This document shows positions 1-9,382 of a stretch of 64,000 nucleotides of DNA, piece by piece. This DNA is from Rhodopseudomonas julia (GTDB lineage Bacteria; Pseudomonadota; Alphaproteobacteria; Rhizobiales; Afifellaceae), in NCBI RefSeq assembly GCF_030813515.1, contig NZ_JAUSUK010000002.1, positions 744,001-808,000 of the forward strand, given 5' to 3'. A program made the translations under genes and the position numbers. The notes beneath the pieces are model-generated. The model was not told the origin of the DNA, did no database searches, and saw only the letters and a program-made list of their open reading frames with translations. How positions within the stretch are numbered: position 1 is the first letter of the stretch; each line of letters starts with the position of its first letter.

Positions 1-1847
1 GTCTCTCGCTGGACCTTGCGACGCACGGATTTTTCCGTCGTGCGGTCCTGGTTTTCTGTCTCTGGCGGCACCATCGCAAGGATGCGCCCGGCATTCGAGG
101 CGGCACGCTCCTGCGCCTGTTCAGCGAAAAAGAGGCTACCATCGGGTGCGACATACAACAGAATCTCCAGATCGTCGCCGCGCTCGTTGCGATAATCCTC
201 GAAGGTGTATTCCTTCGTGAGCGGGGTCGATTGGATCTTCCAGCCGCTCGAAAGGCGCCGCTCGAGTTCCCAGTAGGAAACGCCGGAGGCGAGCAGGGGA
301 CGGCCGCCGACCGTGACGGCCATGTTCTTCTTGCTGCCTGAATCCTCGTCGCGCTGACGGCCGATCTGAAAGACGTCGGTGCGGCCGAAATGCGGGCCGA
401 AATCGGTGCAGACGAGAGCGTTGTAGGCGTCGTTGTCAGTCGCTGCGATGAGGTAGTCGTAGCGGTTGAACTCGACGGAGAATTCCGCGGGCTCCGAGAG
501 GATTTCGCCGTAATAGGTCGGGATTTCCGTCTGGCGCAAAAGGCGCAGGCGCGACCAGTTGCGGTCGGCCACCATCGTCGGGATCTTCATCTCCTTGAGG
601 CGGGCCGTCAGCGCCTTTGTGAAGTTCGATGCGCCGACGACGAGGATCCCCGAGCGGCGATCGGCAGCAAGACCCAGATGGCGCGCCAGCCAGGGGAGGG
701 TGAAGCCGTGGACGACAACGGTGACGAAGACGAGCGCGAAGGTGATCGGCACCATCAGCGGGCCGTCGTCGACGCCGATCGCAGCAAGCTCCGTTCCAAA
801 CAAACCTGCGACCGCGACCGCCACGATACCGCGCGGGGCGATCCAGCCGACGAGCAGGCGTTCTGAGAGTTTGAGTCCACTGCCGATCGTTGCCACGAGC
901 ACGGAGAGCGGCCGCACGACGAGAAGCAGGACGACGATGAAGGCTGCGAGGCGCCAATTGAGGGCCGTGAGATCCGCCCAGGTGAGCGTCGCCGTGAGCA
1001 GCACGAAGACGCCCGAGACGAGGAGGACCGTCATCGTCTCCTTGAAGCGCTTCAGTTCGTCGAGGCTCGCGATGCGGGAATTGCCGAGCGTGATGCCGAG
1101 AACGGTCACGGCGACGAGGCCGGCTTCGGCCACCAAAAGATCGGTCGCGGCATAGGCGACGAGAACGGCCGCCAGGATGAGAGGCACTTTCAGGTATTCG
1201 GGCACCCAGCCGCGGGAGAAGACGGTGACAAGACCCCGGCCGAGAAGATAGGCGCCGGCGAGCGCCACGACGGCCGCCGCGACGATCGACATGGCGAAGT
1301 CGGAAAAAGCCTGCTCGTGATGGTTGATGAGAATGACTTCGAAGGCCAGAACCGCAAACAGGGCGCCGATCGGGTCGTTGATGATGGCTTCCCAGCGCAG
1401 GAGTGACGCGGGTCGCTGGGCAAGCCGGGCCTGGCGCAGAAGCGGCATGATGACGGTCGGCCCCGTCACCACGAAGAGGCCGGAAAGAACCGTCGCCGTC
1501 GGCCAGCTGAGATCGCCCACGAAATGGGCGGCGATCGTGCCGAGGAGGAAGGCGAGCGGCCCACCCAACAGGACGAGGCGCCGCACACCCATCGAAGTCT
1601 CTCGGATCTCGTGGAAATGCAGCGTCAGGCCGCCTTCGAACAGAATGATGGCGACGGCAACCGCGATGATCGGGCGCAAGAAGTCGCCGAAATCCGATTC
1701 CGGATCGATGAGGCCTAGCCCCGGTCCGATCAAAAGACCGGCGAGCGACAGGACGACGATCGCCGGCAGGCTGAAACGCCAGGACAGCCATTGGGCGGCA
1801 ATGCCGGTGGCGCCGATCAGCGCAATCTCGGTGATGATGTCGTGCAT
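1..1847 (-). CDS. NhaP-type Na+/H+ antiporter with C-terminal RCK/TrkA-N domain (partial)
   Basis: The frame is open from an ATG at 1847 to the left edge, so the C-terminus is missing. The first ~400 residues are a multi-span CPA1/NhaP exchanger: hydrophobic segments, an early LFEGGLTL segment, and the INDPIGA motif typical of the ion-binding helix pair. About residue 400 the chain enters a Rossmann-like TrkA-N/RCK segment (GILVVGASN, then AATDNDAYNALV), which in this family binds nucleotide and gates transport. It probably exchanges Na+ or K+ for H+ across the inner membrane. It lies 126 bp downstream of uvrD on the same strand. A perfect 8-bp hairpin sits immediately before the start codon. 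Confidence 0.88.
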   Translation of the reverse strand, partial: MHDIITEIALIGATGIAAQWLSWRFSLPAIVVLSLAGLLIGPGLGLIDPESDFGDFLRPIIAVAVAIILFEGGLTLHFHEIRETSMGVRRLVLLGGPLAFLLGTIAAHFVGDLSWPTATVLSGLFVVTGPTVIMPLLRQARLAQRPASLLRWEAIINDPIGALFAVLAFEVILINHHEQAFSDFAMSIVAAAVVALAGAYLLGRGLVTVFSRGWVPEYLKVPLILAAVLVAYAATDLLVAEAGLVAVTVLGITLGNSRIASLDELKRFKETMTVLLVSGVFVLLTATLTWADLTALNWRLAAFIVVLLLVVRPLSVLVATIGSGLKLSERLLVGWIAPRGIVAVAVAGLFGTELAAIGVDDGPLMVPITFALVFVTVVVHGFTLPWLARHLGLAADRRSGILVVGASNFTKALTARLKEMKIPTMVADRNWSRLRLLRQTEIPTYYGEILSEPAEFSVEFNRYDYLIAATDNDAYNALVCTDFGPHFGRTDVFQIGRQRDEDSGSKKNMAVTVGGRPLLASGVSYWELERRLSSGWKIQSTPLTKEYTFEDYRNERGDDLEILLYVAPDGSLFFAEQAQERAASNAGRILAMVPPETENQDRTTEKSVRRKVQRE

Positions 1848-1850
1848 GAA

Positions 1851-1874
1851 CCCGCTCTGCGCTGGAAGAGCGGG
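1851..1874 (-). promoter_or_regulatory. Hairpin abutting the antiporter start codon
   Basis: Perfect 8-bp inverted repeat CCCGCTCT/AGAGCGGG with an 8-nt loop, ending 3 nt before the antiporter ATG on the minus strand. Its 3' arm covers the position where the ribosome-binding site should be. There is no T-run after it in the leftward direction, so an intrinsic terminator for uvrD is unlikely. Control of translation initiation is an inference. Confidence 0.4.
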
Positions 1875-1973
1875 ATTAAAGAGCAACTGCAGCCGCTTTC
1901 AAGCGCCGTTGGCGGAACTTTCGTCGAAAGTCTTTTGCTCAGAAGGCGGTTTGGACAGCTTGGACCTGCTTGC

Positions 1974-4382
1974 TCAGGTCGCTTCGACAAAACTGTCGAC
2001 CACGCGCTTGCGGCCGGATTTTTCGAAATCGATCGTGAGTTTGTTGCCGTCGATCGTGTGGATGGTGCCGTAGCCGAATTTCTGGTGGAAGACGCGCTCG
2101 CCGACCGAATAGCGGCTCGTGCCGCCGATCACCGATTTGGCGACGAGTTCTCCTTCAAGGGTCGTCGGCCCGCGCCCGGTGCGGTTTCTCGGATCGGCGC
2201 GATCCCGGTTGGATTTCGCGCGCTGCCATCCCGGCGTCCGATAGGCGGAATCGAAGGGCTCCATCCGCTCAAAACGTGAGCCGCCATAGCCGCCCGATCC
2301 GTAATGGCCGGCACCGCCATAGCCGCCGTAGCTCGCAGGCTCTGCCACTTCGACATGGTCTTCCGGCAGATCGTCGATGAAGCGGGAGGGCAGGGTGGAT
2401 TGCCACAGTCCGTGGACGCGGCGATTGCCGACAAACCAGATGGTGGCGTGGCGACGGGCGCGCGTCAGGCCGACATAGGCGAGGCGGCGTTCCTCTTCGA
2501 GGCCGGCCTTGCCGCTCTCGTCGAGCGCACGTTGATGCGGGAAGAGACCTTCCTCCCAGCCGGGCAGATAGACGACGTCGAATTCGAGGCCCTTCGCCGA
2601 ATGCAATGTCATGATGGAGACGGCTTCTTCGGTCTCGCCGCCCTCCGTGTCCATGACCAGCGAGACATGCTCCAGGAAGCCGCCGAGGGAATCGTATTCG
2701 CCGAGATTGTTGACGAGTTCCTTGAGGTTCTCGAGCCGGCCCGGGGCTTCCGGCGAGCGGTCGCGCTGCCACATCTCGATGTAGCCGGATTCCTCCAGAA
2801 TGATCTCCGCGAGCTCAGGATGCGGCGTGTGCTCCAGCATCTCCGACCAGCGGGCGAAGTTTCGGACCAGGTCACCGAGCGCCTGGCGCTGGCGTGGCTT
2901 GATCTCTTCGGTCGCCGCCAGCTCTCCGGCCGCCGCCAGAAGCGGGATGTCGCGGCTGCGCGCATGCGAATGGATGAGCTGGATGGTGGCCGCGCCAAGG
3001 CCGCGCTTCGGCGTGTTGACGATGCGCTCGAAGGCGAGACCGTCGGCCGGATTTTGCGTGACGCGCAGATAGGCGAGCGCATCGCGGATTTCCATGCGCT
3101 CGAAGAAGCGTGGGCCGCCGATGACACGGTAGGGAAGGCCGAGCGTGACAAAGCGGTCTTCGAATTCGCGCATCTGGAAGGAAGCCCGCACGAGGATGGC
3201 AATCTCGTTGAGAGATATGCCTTGGCGCTGCTTTCTTTCGATGTCTTCGCCGATCGAGCGCGCCTCTTCGGAGGAATCCCATCCGGAGGCGACCATGACC
3301 GGCGCGCCCATATCGTCGGTCGCCGGAAACAGCGTCTTGCCGAGACGGCTCTCGTTCTGAGCGATGAGGCGTGAGGCGGCGGCGAGGATATGGCCCGTCG
3401 AGCGATAATTGCGCTCCAGACGGATCACCTTGGCGCCGGGAAAATCGTGATCGAAGCGGAGGATGTTGGCGACTTCGGCGCCGCGCCAGCCATAGATCGA
3501 CTGATCGTCGTCGCCCACGCAGCAGATATTGGCGCGCTCGCCTTCCGGACGCTGGGCGAGGAGGCGCAGCCAGAGATATTGCGCGACGTTGGTATCCTGG
3601 TACTCGTCTACGAGAATGTAGCGGAAGCGCTGCTGGAAGCTTGCGAGCACATCGGGATGCTCGCGGAAAAGCCGCACGCATTCCGTCAGAAGATCTCCGA
3701 AATCGACGGCATTCAGCGTCTTCAGACGCTCCTGATAGGCGGTGTAGAGTTCGCGCCCGCGCCCATTGGCAAAAGCGTAAGCGTCGGAATCCGGAATCTT
3801 GTCAGGCGACAAGCCGCGGTTCTTCCAGCCGTCGATGAGGTTGGCGAGCTGGCGCGCGGGCCAGCGCTTGTCGTCGAGACCGGCGGCCTGGATCACCTGC
3901 TTCATCAGCCGGATCTGGTCATCGGTGTCGAGGATGGTGAAATCGGAGCGCAGTCCGACGAGCTCGCCGTGGCGGCGGAGAATCTTGACGCCGATCGAGT
4001 GAAAGGTGCCGAGCCACGGCATGCCTTCGGTCTGTTCGCCGCCGATCAAGGCGCCGATCCGCACCTTCATCTCGCGCGCCGCCTTGTTGGTGAAGGTGAC
4101 CGCCAGGATCTGCGAAGGAAATGCGCGACGTGAGGCGAGGATATGCGCGATGCGCGTCGTCAGAACGCGCGTCTTGCCGGTGCCCGCACCGGCCAGCACG
4201 AGAAGCGCGCCTTCCGTCGTCTCCACCGCATCGCGCTGCTCGGGATTGAGGCCTTGCAGGTAGCGCGCGGGAGACGAGACCTGTGCCGCCTGGGCGCGGG
4301 CCGCGATCCCACCAGCCCGCGGGGCAGGCGTCGGCGGGTCAAAAAGGGGATCGTCGTGTCGGTCGGCGTTTGAATGGGTCAT
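1974..4382 (-). CDS. uvrD: UvrD/PcrA-type ATP-dependent DNA helicase
   Basis: 802-residue superfamily 1A helicase, a 3'-5' translocase used in nucleotide excision repair, mismatch repair and clearing of stalled replication or transcription complexes. Visible motifs: Walker A GAGTGKTR (about 64-71), Walker B DEYQDTN (about 257), GDDDQSIYGWRGA, and the late motifs MTLHSAKGLEFD and VGLTRARR. After the helicase core comes a Gly/Tyr-rich linker (about 680-700), then a ~50-residue C-terminal domain with the VGERVFHQKFGYGTI pattern of the PcrA/UvrD Tudor-like RNA polymerase-binding domain. The ~40-residue N-terminal extension is Ala/Pro-rich. The ATG at 4382 is the first start in the frame. Monocistronic or followed by the antiporter gene. 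Confidence 0.95.
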   Translation of the reverse strand: MTHSNADRHDDPLFDPPTPAPRAGGIAARAQAAQVSSPARYLQGLNPEQRDAVETTEGALLVLAGAGTGKTRVLTTRIAHILASRRAFPSQILAVTFTNKAAREMKVRIGALIGGEQTEGMPWLGTFHSIGVKILRRHGELVGLRSDFTILDTDDQIRLMKQVIQAAGLDDKRWPARQLANLIDGWKNRGLSPDKIPDSDAYAFANGRGRELYTAYQERLKTLNAVDFGDLLTECVRLFREHPDVLASFQQRFRYILVDEYQDTNVAQYLWLRLLAQRPEGERANICCVGDDDQSIYGWRGAEVANILRFDHDFPGAKVIRLERNYRSTGHILAAASRLIAQNESRLGKTLFPATDDMGAPVMVASGWDSSEEARSIGEDIERKQRQGISLNEIAILVRASFQMREFEDRFVTLGLPYRVIGGPRFFERMEIRDALAYLRVTQNPADGLAFERIVNTPKRGLGAATIQLIHSHARSRDIPLLAAAGELAATEEIKPRQRQALGDLVRNFARWSEMLEHTPHPELAEIILEESGYIEMWQRDRSPEAPGRLENLKELVNNLGEYDSLGGFLEHVSLVMDTEGGETEEAVSIMTLHSAKGLEFDVVYLPGWEEGLFPHQRALDESGKAGLEEERRLAYVGLTRARRHATIWFVGNRRVHGLWQSTLPSRFIDDLPEDHVEVAEPASYGGYGGAGHYGSGGYGGSRFERMEPFDSAYRTPGWQRAKSNRDRADPRNRTGRGPTTLEGELVAKSVIGGTSRYSVGERVFHQKFGYGTIHTIDGNKLTIDFEKSGRKRVVDSFVEAT

Positions 4383-4641
4383 CAGGTTTCGATTCGCTTA
4401 AGCCCAAGATAGGGCAACGATCCCTGTCTTGCGAGGCGGCCGCCTGGCTACCGGATTGTACTATTGTTCTTGACCCGTTCTCTGCGTCTACCGATCAGGC
4501 CGCAAGGGGGCGTGGCAAAAAAATCCGTGTCGCTAGCCGAATCTCTGCCACATGATCGAACTCGGGAGAGGGAGGGCGACGAACCTTCAGAGGTTCTTCT
4601 AAGACCGCACTTCCGGCCAGTTTGGGTTCTGGGGGAAAGAT

Positions 4642-5115
4642 ATGTCTGTGGAGCTTGAAGGGGGATGCTCCTGCAAGCACGTGCGCTACCGGCTCACATC
4701 GCTGCCGATGTTCGTGCATTGCTGCCATTGTCGGGACTGCCAACGCGAGACGGGCAGCGCCTTCGTCCTCAACGCGCTCATCGAACGCGACCGGATCGCG
4801 CTATTGAAGGCGGAGCCGGTCGTCGTGACGCTACCGACGGGGAGCGGGCTCCCTCATGACGTCTATCGCTGCCCGAACTGCCAGATTGCGCTGTGGAGCG
4901 ACTACGGACGCCGTGGCATTCTGAGTTTCCTGCGGGTCGGAACGCTCGATAATCCGGATGTGCTCGTGCCTGACGTCCACATCTACACGCGCTCTAAGGT
5001 TCCGTGGCTCGAATTGCCGGCCAATGTTCCCGCCTTTGAGGAATATTACGATCTGAAGGAGCTGTGGCCGGCCGCCAGCCTGGCGCGCAGAGACGCGCTG
5101 CTCAAGACAGAATAG
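4642..5115 (+). CDS. GFA/CENP-V domain zinc protein
   Basis: 157-residue protein of the glutathione-dependent formaldehyde-activating enzyme (Gfa/CENP-V) fold. The zinc ligands are visible: CSC near residue 10, CCHCRDC near residue 30, and CPNC around residue 80. The conserved context HCxxCRxxxGSAF is present as HCRDCQRETGSAF. Most family members have no proven formaldehyde activity, so the substrate is unknown. The start follows a good ribosome-binding site (GGGGGAAAG). A cupin gene follows 59 bp downstream and may be co-transcribed. The 259 bp upstream, back to uvrD, hold no gene I can support. Confidence 0.85.
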   Translation: MSVELEGGCSCKHVRYRLTSLPMFVHCCHCRDCQRETGSAFVLNALIERDRIALLKAEPVVVTLPTGSGLPHDVYRCPNCQIALWSDYGRRGILSFLRVGTLDNPDVLVPDVHIYTRSKVPWLELPANVPAFEEYYDLKELWPAASLARRDALLKTE

Positions 5116-5174
5116 CGAACTGATCGGCCTTTCTCTGCATTGGGGTTGAGACACCCCAAGAGTGGAGACATCGC

Positions 5175-5840
5175 ATGGCAACGCACGACCTCGACCTCAG
5201 CGTCGCAGTCGAATCCTATGATTTTGAACCCTCAAGCGGCATCCCTAACAGCAAGCTGCCGACGCTTATCTATCGCGGCGGCCTTGACGAGCCGGTCCGT
5301 ATGGCCGGCGCTGCCGATACGATCCTGACGCGGAATATGTGGCAGGGTGTGTGGGTCTGGTCGATCTATCCGTTCTGGCACTTCCACACGAAGGGCCATG
5401 AGGTGCTGGCCTGTGTGTGTGGCTCGGCCCGCGTCGGGCTCGGCGGCGATGACGGCATCGAAACCGATCTCAATGCCGGCGACGTGGTCGTCATTCCCGC
5501 CGGTGTCGGCCACAGAAGACTGTCGGCGACGGAGGATTTCTCGGTCGTCGGCGCTTACCCGAAAGGGCAGGAGGGTGACATCACCAAGCCCGAGGAGATC
5601 GATTTCGAGGAAGCCAGGAAGAAGGCGGCAAGCGTGCCTCTTCCAGACACCGATCCGATCTATGGCCGGGAAGGTCCGCTCTTTGAGTATTGGAAAGGCA
5701 GCAGTTCGGCCCATACGGACGACGACGCCTCTTCGGACGTTCAGCAGGAAGACGCCGTCGAAGGCGAAGACGAAAATGCCTCTTCGGATGTGCATGAAGC
5801 GAGCGACGCCGAGAAGACCGGCGCGACGAACGAAAAATAA
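5175..5840 (+). CDS. Cupin domain protein
   Basis: 221-residue single-domain cupin. Residues ~55-130 carry the metal-binding pattern: HFHTKGHEVLACVCGSARV (motif 1, His/His/Glu) and the LNAGDVVVIPAGVGHR motif (Gly/His of motif 2). The fold is that of COG4297-like cupins of unknown substrate. The last ~60 residues are acidic and Ser/Asp/Glu-rich, and contain a repeated ASSDV element (residues about 185-210), probably a disordered tail. Start supported by GGAGAC upstream. It follows the Gfa-like gene in the same direction and is convergent with the PRC-barrel gene. No signal peptide, so probably cytoplasmic. Confidence 0.85.
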   Translation: MATHDLDLSVAVESYDFEPSSGIPNSKLPTLIYRGGLDEPVRMAGAADTILTRNMWQGVWVWSIYPFWHFHTKGHEVLACVCGSARVGLGGDDGIETDLNAGDVVVIPAGVGHRRLSATEDFSVVGAYPKGQEGDITKPEEIDFEEARKKAASVPLPDTDPIYGREGPLFEYWKGSSSAHTDDDASSDVQQEDAVEGEDENASSDVHEASDAEKTGATNEK

Positions 5841-5896
5841 GGAAGAGCGCGGGCGAGCGAATGTTCGCTGCGCTGCGGGCGTAAGAAAGTTCAGCC

Positions 5897-5930
5897 GAAA
5901 AAAATGCCGCCCGCATGGTGCGGACGGCAT
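5897..5930 (-). terminator. Intrinsic terminator of the PRC-barrel gene
   Basis: Stem of 12 positions (ATGCCGCCCGCA against TGCGGACGGCAT, one mismatch) with a 3-nt loop, followed on the minus strand by a run of seven T. It lies 27 bp past the stop codon of the PRC-barrel gene. The flanking sequence on the plus strand is CTTTC, so it may weakly stop the cupin transcript too. Confidence 0.8.
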
Positions 5931-5957
5931 CTTTCAAACCCGAGGAGATGTGGGCGG

Positions 5958-6590
5958 TTACTGCGACTGGGCCGGTTCGCCGGTCGCCGGAGCACCGCCG
6001 GTGCTGGTGCCCATGCCGCCGCTCTCAGTCTGTGACTGCTGGGCCGCGGCTTCGGCCTGCGCCTTCTGGTCGTCGAGGTCAACAAAGTCAGGGGCCGCTT
6101 CAAGCGCCTCCTTCGATCCGTCGATCACGAGGTGCAAGTCACCATCCTCATCGGTCTGGATGTCGATCTCGCTGAACTTGACCGCCACGTTCTTCTCACC
6201 GATGCCGAGGAAGCCGCCGACACCGATGATGGCGCCGTCAATGCCGCCTGCCTTCTTGAAGAGGAGGTCGTTGATGTCGCCCACCGCTTCGTCGCTCTGG
6301 TTGTAGACCGTCTGGCCGATATAGCTGCTCGCCTGGACCTGATCTTCGCTCTGCTCAGTCAGGAAGACGGAGGCATCCATGGGCTTCGCCGGAGCCTCGG
6401 CAGCCTCGCCTGTCGGGGCGCTCATGCTGTCGTTCGGCTGCGCTTCCATGCCGCCAGCAGGGGCCTTGTCCGGGCTTGCCGGCTGTTCCGCCATCGGCTG
6501 GTTGGTGGTGTCGGTCTCGGTCGTCTGCGCCATCGCGCCGGTGGCGATCATCGCCGAGATGGCCGTCGTTGCCAAAAGCTTCTTCAACAT
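5958..6590 (-). CDS. Exported PRC-barrel domain protein
   Basis: 210 residues from the ATG at 6590, chosen because it gives a clear signal peptide (MLKKLLATTAISAMIATGAMA, cleavage after AMA) and sits behind GGGAGAG; an in-frame start 22 codons upstream lacks these. After a Thr/Pro/Ala-rich linker, residues ~105-175 form a PRC-barrel (YIGQTVYN..EAVGDINDLLF..IGVGGFLGIGEKNVAV). The C-terminal ~25 residues are Gln/Ser/Gly-rich. Exported PRC-barrel proteins of this type are common in Hyphomicrobiales and often stress-induced; function unknown. Periplasmic location is predicted. Confidence 0.88.
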   Translation of the reverse strand: MLKKLLATTAISAMIATGAMAQTTETDTTNQPMAEQPASPDKAPAGGMEAQPNDSMSAPTGEAAEAPAKPMDASVFLTEQSEDQVQASSYIGQTVYNQSDEAVGDINDLLFKKAGGIDGAIIGVGGFLGIGEKNVAVKFSEIDIQTDEDGDLHLVIDGSKEALEAAPDFVDLDDQKAQAEAAAQQSQTESGGMGTSTGGAPATGEPAQSQ

Positions 6591-6963
6591 TCTCACTCTC
6601 CCTGTTGGGGGCTCGCCTGGGTGGCGGCTCGCCCCGTTCGTGTAGTGGGAGGGCAATGCCGTGGCGGCTGAAGGGTTCGTTCAAATAACGTTGCGAAAGG
6701 CTTGCAAAATGTGATCGCATCTGCGGGAACCGTTTTGGCTCACGGTCAAGCCTTTTCGGCAGCTTCGCCTTCGCTCGCTGTGCCGAAAACATGCCGCCGG
6801 GTGCAGGTCTACGGTGAGCTTTGCGGTCCGATCGTTTCGCCAACCGTCAGCGATGGCGCATGGGAGAAAGCCGGCGCGCAACCTTGACCTTGCGGCTTGC
6901 TTGGGTGCAGGAGACGAGGGCTTCCCGGTGCCCGCGACAGATTAACCTCTTGTTCTTCTCAGT
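6591..6963. other. Noncoding interval between two divergent genes
   Basis: 373 bp between the divergently transcribed PRC-barrel and ClC genes. It must hold both promoters. I see no RNA gene, no convincing -35/-10 pair and no repeat. The short reading frames crossing it have no recognisable product. Confidence 0.5.
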
Positions 6964-8847
6964 GTGACGCTCCGTTCGGAAGCGGCACCCGAGATGGAAA
7001 GAAGCGAGATCGTGACCGACACTTCGGCCGAGGCGAAGCCGACAAATTCAGCGCCAGTTTCCGCGTCCGGTACGGAAGAAGAGAGCCAGGAACCCGTCTT
7101 GAGCGCTCCCGCACTGTGTGTGGTCGCATTCACGATCGGTGTGGTGGCGGCCGTTGGCGCAGTCCTTTTTCGCTACATGATCGCCTTCGTGCACAATCTC
7201 GCTTTCAACGGGCGCATCAGCTTCTTCTACGATGCCAACCATTTCGAAGCGGCGAGCGTCTGGGGCCCGTTCATCATTCTCGCGCCGATCATCGGCGGGC
7301 TCATCGTCGTCTTCCTGGTGAAGACGTTTGCGCCGGAGGCGAAGGGTCACGGCGTTCCGGAAGTGATGTACGCCGTCTATCACAACAACGGCGACGTGCG
7401 CGGTGTGGTGGCGATCGTCAAGTCGATCGCCTCCGCCATCTCCATCGGCAGCGGCGCTTCGGTCGGTCGCGAAGGCCCGATCATTCAGATCGGTGCCTCG
7501 TTCGGTTCGACGATTGCACGGACATTGAAGCTGCCGCGCTGGCAAAAGATCACGATGCTTGCCGCCGGCGCCGGTGCCGGCATCGCAGCGACATTCAACA
7601 CGCCCCTCGGTGGTGTGCTCTTTGCGGTGGAACTTCTCCTGCCGGAGGTGAGCGGACGGACCTTTCTGCCGGTTGTCGTGGCGACGGCGACTGCGACCTA
7701 TATCGGCCGTATTGCTCTCGGCCTCGATCCGGCATTCTTGGTGCCACTTTCTGCGGTCGATCCGCAGCATGCGATCAATCTCGCCGAGCTCGTCGGTTTC
7801 GCCTTCCTCGGCCTCGTGGCGGGCGTCGCCTCCTGGGCGTTCATCCGCTTCCTCGCCTTCTGCGAGGATTTCTTTCCGAAGCTGCCCGGCAACGATTACA
7901 CGCGCAACATCATCGGCATGACGCTGATCGGGTTGCTCGCCTATGGCTTCTTCGTCACGACGGGCCAGTACCACACCGCTGGCGTCGGCTATGCCACGAT
8001 CCAGTCGATCGTGAGCGAGAGCAATTACAGCTACACGCTCTTCCTTCTCGTCGCCTTGCTGATCGGCAAGCTGGTGGCGACGAGCGTCAGCCTTGGCGCG
8101 GGAGCGTCCGGCGGCGTTTTTTCTCCCTCCCTCTTCATCGGCGCGACGCTCGGCGGCGCTGTCGGCGCGCTCGGCGCGTGGCTCTTCCCGGGAGAGGGCT
8201 TCAACATGGCCGAATTTGCCGTCGTCGGCATGGGCGCACTCGTGGGCGGTGCGACCGGTGCCTCAATGACGGCGATCGTCATGATCTTCGAGATGACGCG
8301 CGACTATAATGTGATCGTCCCGCTCGTCCTGGCGGTGGCGCTCTCGGTCGGCGTGCGGCGCTGGTTCATCGCCGCCGACATTTACACGATCAAGCTGCGC
8401 AATCGCGGCCGCCCGATCCCGTCGGTGCGGCACACCAACATGTATCTGGTGCAGCAGGCGCGCGATCTGATGAACCGCAATTTCGTCGTCCTGCCTGCGG
8501 CGACGAGCGTTAGGGATGCGATCAAACTCGTCGGCCAGGAAGGTCAGCGCAAGCATGTCGTCGTCAGTGAGGAAGGCCGCATCGTCGGTTATGCTCGCTT
8601 CGGTTCGGTGCTCTACGCGCCGTCGATCCGGGCCGATCAGACGCTTGCCGATATCATCTCCGACGATTTCGTTGTCGCGCCGGAAAACAACATTCTCAAT
8701 TCCATCATCACGCGCATGAACCGACGGGCGCGCTCTTTCGCGATCGTCGTGCGGGCTGGCGTGGTGGTGCCGCGTCCGGAGGATGTGGTCGGGGTTATCG
8801 ATTCTCCCGAGATCGCAGGGGCCGTCATCCGCAACCATTATTCGTAA
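6964..8847 (+). CDS. ClC-family chloride channel/antiporter with CBS domains
   Basis: 627 residues from a GTG at 6964; an ATG at 6994 is equally possible because neither has a strong ribosome-binding site. All ClC signature loops are present: GSGASVGREGP with the gating Glu, GAGAGIAATFNTPLGGVLF, and GAGASGGVFSP, within about ten hydrophobic segments (residues ~45-470). The C-terminal ~150 residues form a CBS pair (starting near VRHTNMYLVQQARDLMNRNF), a cytoplasmic regulatory module that binds adenine nucleotides in relatives. Likely an inner-membrane Cl-/H+ exchanger or channel. Convergent with the downstream thioesterase gene. Confidence 0.92.
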   Translation: MTLRSEAAPEMERSEIVTDTSAEAKPTNSAPVSASGTEEESQEPVLSAPALCVVAFTIGVVAAVGAVLFRYMIAFVHNLAFNGRISFFYDANHFEAASVWGPFIILAPIIGGLIVVFLVKTFAPEAKGHGVPEVMYAVYHNNGDVRGVVAIVKSIASAISIGSGASVGREGPIIQIGASFGSTIARTLKLPRWQKITMLAAGAGAGIAATFNTPLGGVLFAVELLLPEVSGRTFLPVVVATATATYIGRIALGLDPAFLVPLSAVDPQHAINLAELVGFAFLGLVAGVASWAFIRFLAFCEDFFPKLPGNDYTRNIIGMTLIGLLAYGFFVTTGQYHTAGVGYATIQSIVSESNYSYTLFLLVALLIGKLVATSVSLGAGASGGVFSPSLFIGATLGGAVGALGAWLFPGEGFNMAEFAVVGMGALVGGATGASMTAIVMIFEMTRDYNVIVPLVLAVALSVGVRRWFIAADIYTIKLRNRGRPIPSVRHTNMYLVQQARDLMNRNFVVLPAATSVRDAIKLVGQEGQRKHVVVSEEGRIVGYARFGSVLYAPSIRADQTLADIISDDFVVAPENNILNSIITRMNRRARSFAIVVRAGVVVPRPEDVVGVIDSPEIAGAVIRNHYS

Positions 8848-8863
8848 TCGCCTGACAAACTGA

Positions 8864-8890
8864 TTCAGCCCTCATCTCCAGGGGGCTGAT
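8864..8890. terminator. Possible bidirectional hairpin between convergent genes
   Basis: TCAGCCC/GGGCTGA inverted repeat, extendable to nine pairs with one bulged T, in the 46 bp between the converging ClC and thioesterase stop codons. No T-run on either strand, so termination efficiency is doubtful. Confidence 0.35.
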
Positions 8891-8893
8891 CCG

Positions 8894-9382
8894 TCAGCGT
8901 TTATCGAGGGTGATCGCCGCGCCTGCGCTTTCCGGCCAGGGGAGTCTCCGGTGGGCCTTGAAGGTGGCTTCGATGTTTGCCTGAATGTGCGGCGGGAAGG
9001 CGGCCGCCCGCCGCGCGGCCATGTCGACATGCAGATGCAGGTGCTCGGACGTCGCGGCTACCAAGCCGTTGTCGGCATCGCGGAGCTCCATGTAACTGCG
9101 CAACCGCTTATCGTCGGCGGACAGGAGCTGCCAGGTCGAATAGACCTTCGCGCCGGTTTTCAATTCTCGCAGATAGCGTACATGCATTTCGACCGCGAAG
9201 AAGGAAGCGTCATGGCTCTGGCGGTAATCGGGGCCGAGGCCGAGAGCTTCGAAGGCTTCGTCGATGCCGCGGTCGAAAAGCAGGACGTAATACGCGACAT
9301 TCATATGGCCGTTGTAATCGATCCAGGCGTCCTCGACGGTCTGCGTCGTCACCTGGAACGGAGCCTCAATTGTCCTGGACAT
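8894..9382 (-). CDS. Hotdog-fold acyl-CoA thioesterase
   Basis: 162 residues matching the 4-hydroxybenzoyl-CoA thioesterase (4HBT)-like hotdog family. The characteristic DYNGHMN segment (about residues 22-28, with the catalytic Asp-type motif) is followed by the hydrophobic YYVLLFDRGIDEAFEALG helix and the VEMHVRYLREL strand. Substrate is unknown; similar rhizobial proteins are linked to carnitine or betaine catabolism, which would fit the betB gene elsewhere in the window only loosely. Transcribed away from the FAD-oxidase gene with 112 bp between the starts. Confidence 0.82.
   Translation of the reverse strand: MSRTIEAPFQVTTQTVEDAWIDYNGHMNVAYYVLLFDRGIDEAFEALGLGPDYRQSHDASFFAVEMHVRYLRELKTGAKVYSTWQLLSADDKRLRSYMELRDADNGLVAATSEHLHLHVDMAARRAAAFPPHIQANIEATFKAHRRLPWPESAGAAITLDKR

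Noticed and set aside
436-1791. 451-codon minus-strand frame inside the left-edge antiporter
   Set aside because: It reads Arg/Pro/His-rich and is a shifted frame of the antiporter gene, whose own frame shows NhaP and TrkA-N motifs without interruption from 1847 to 1.
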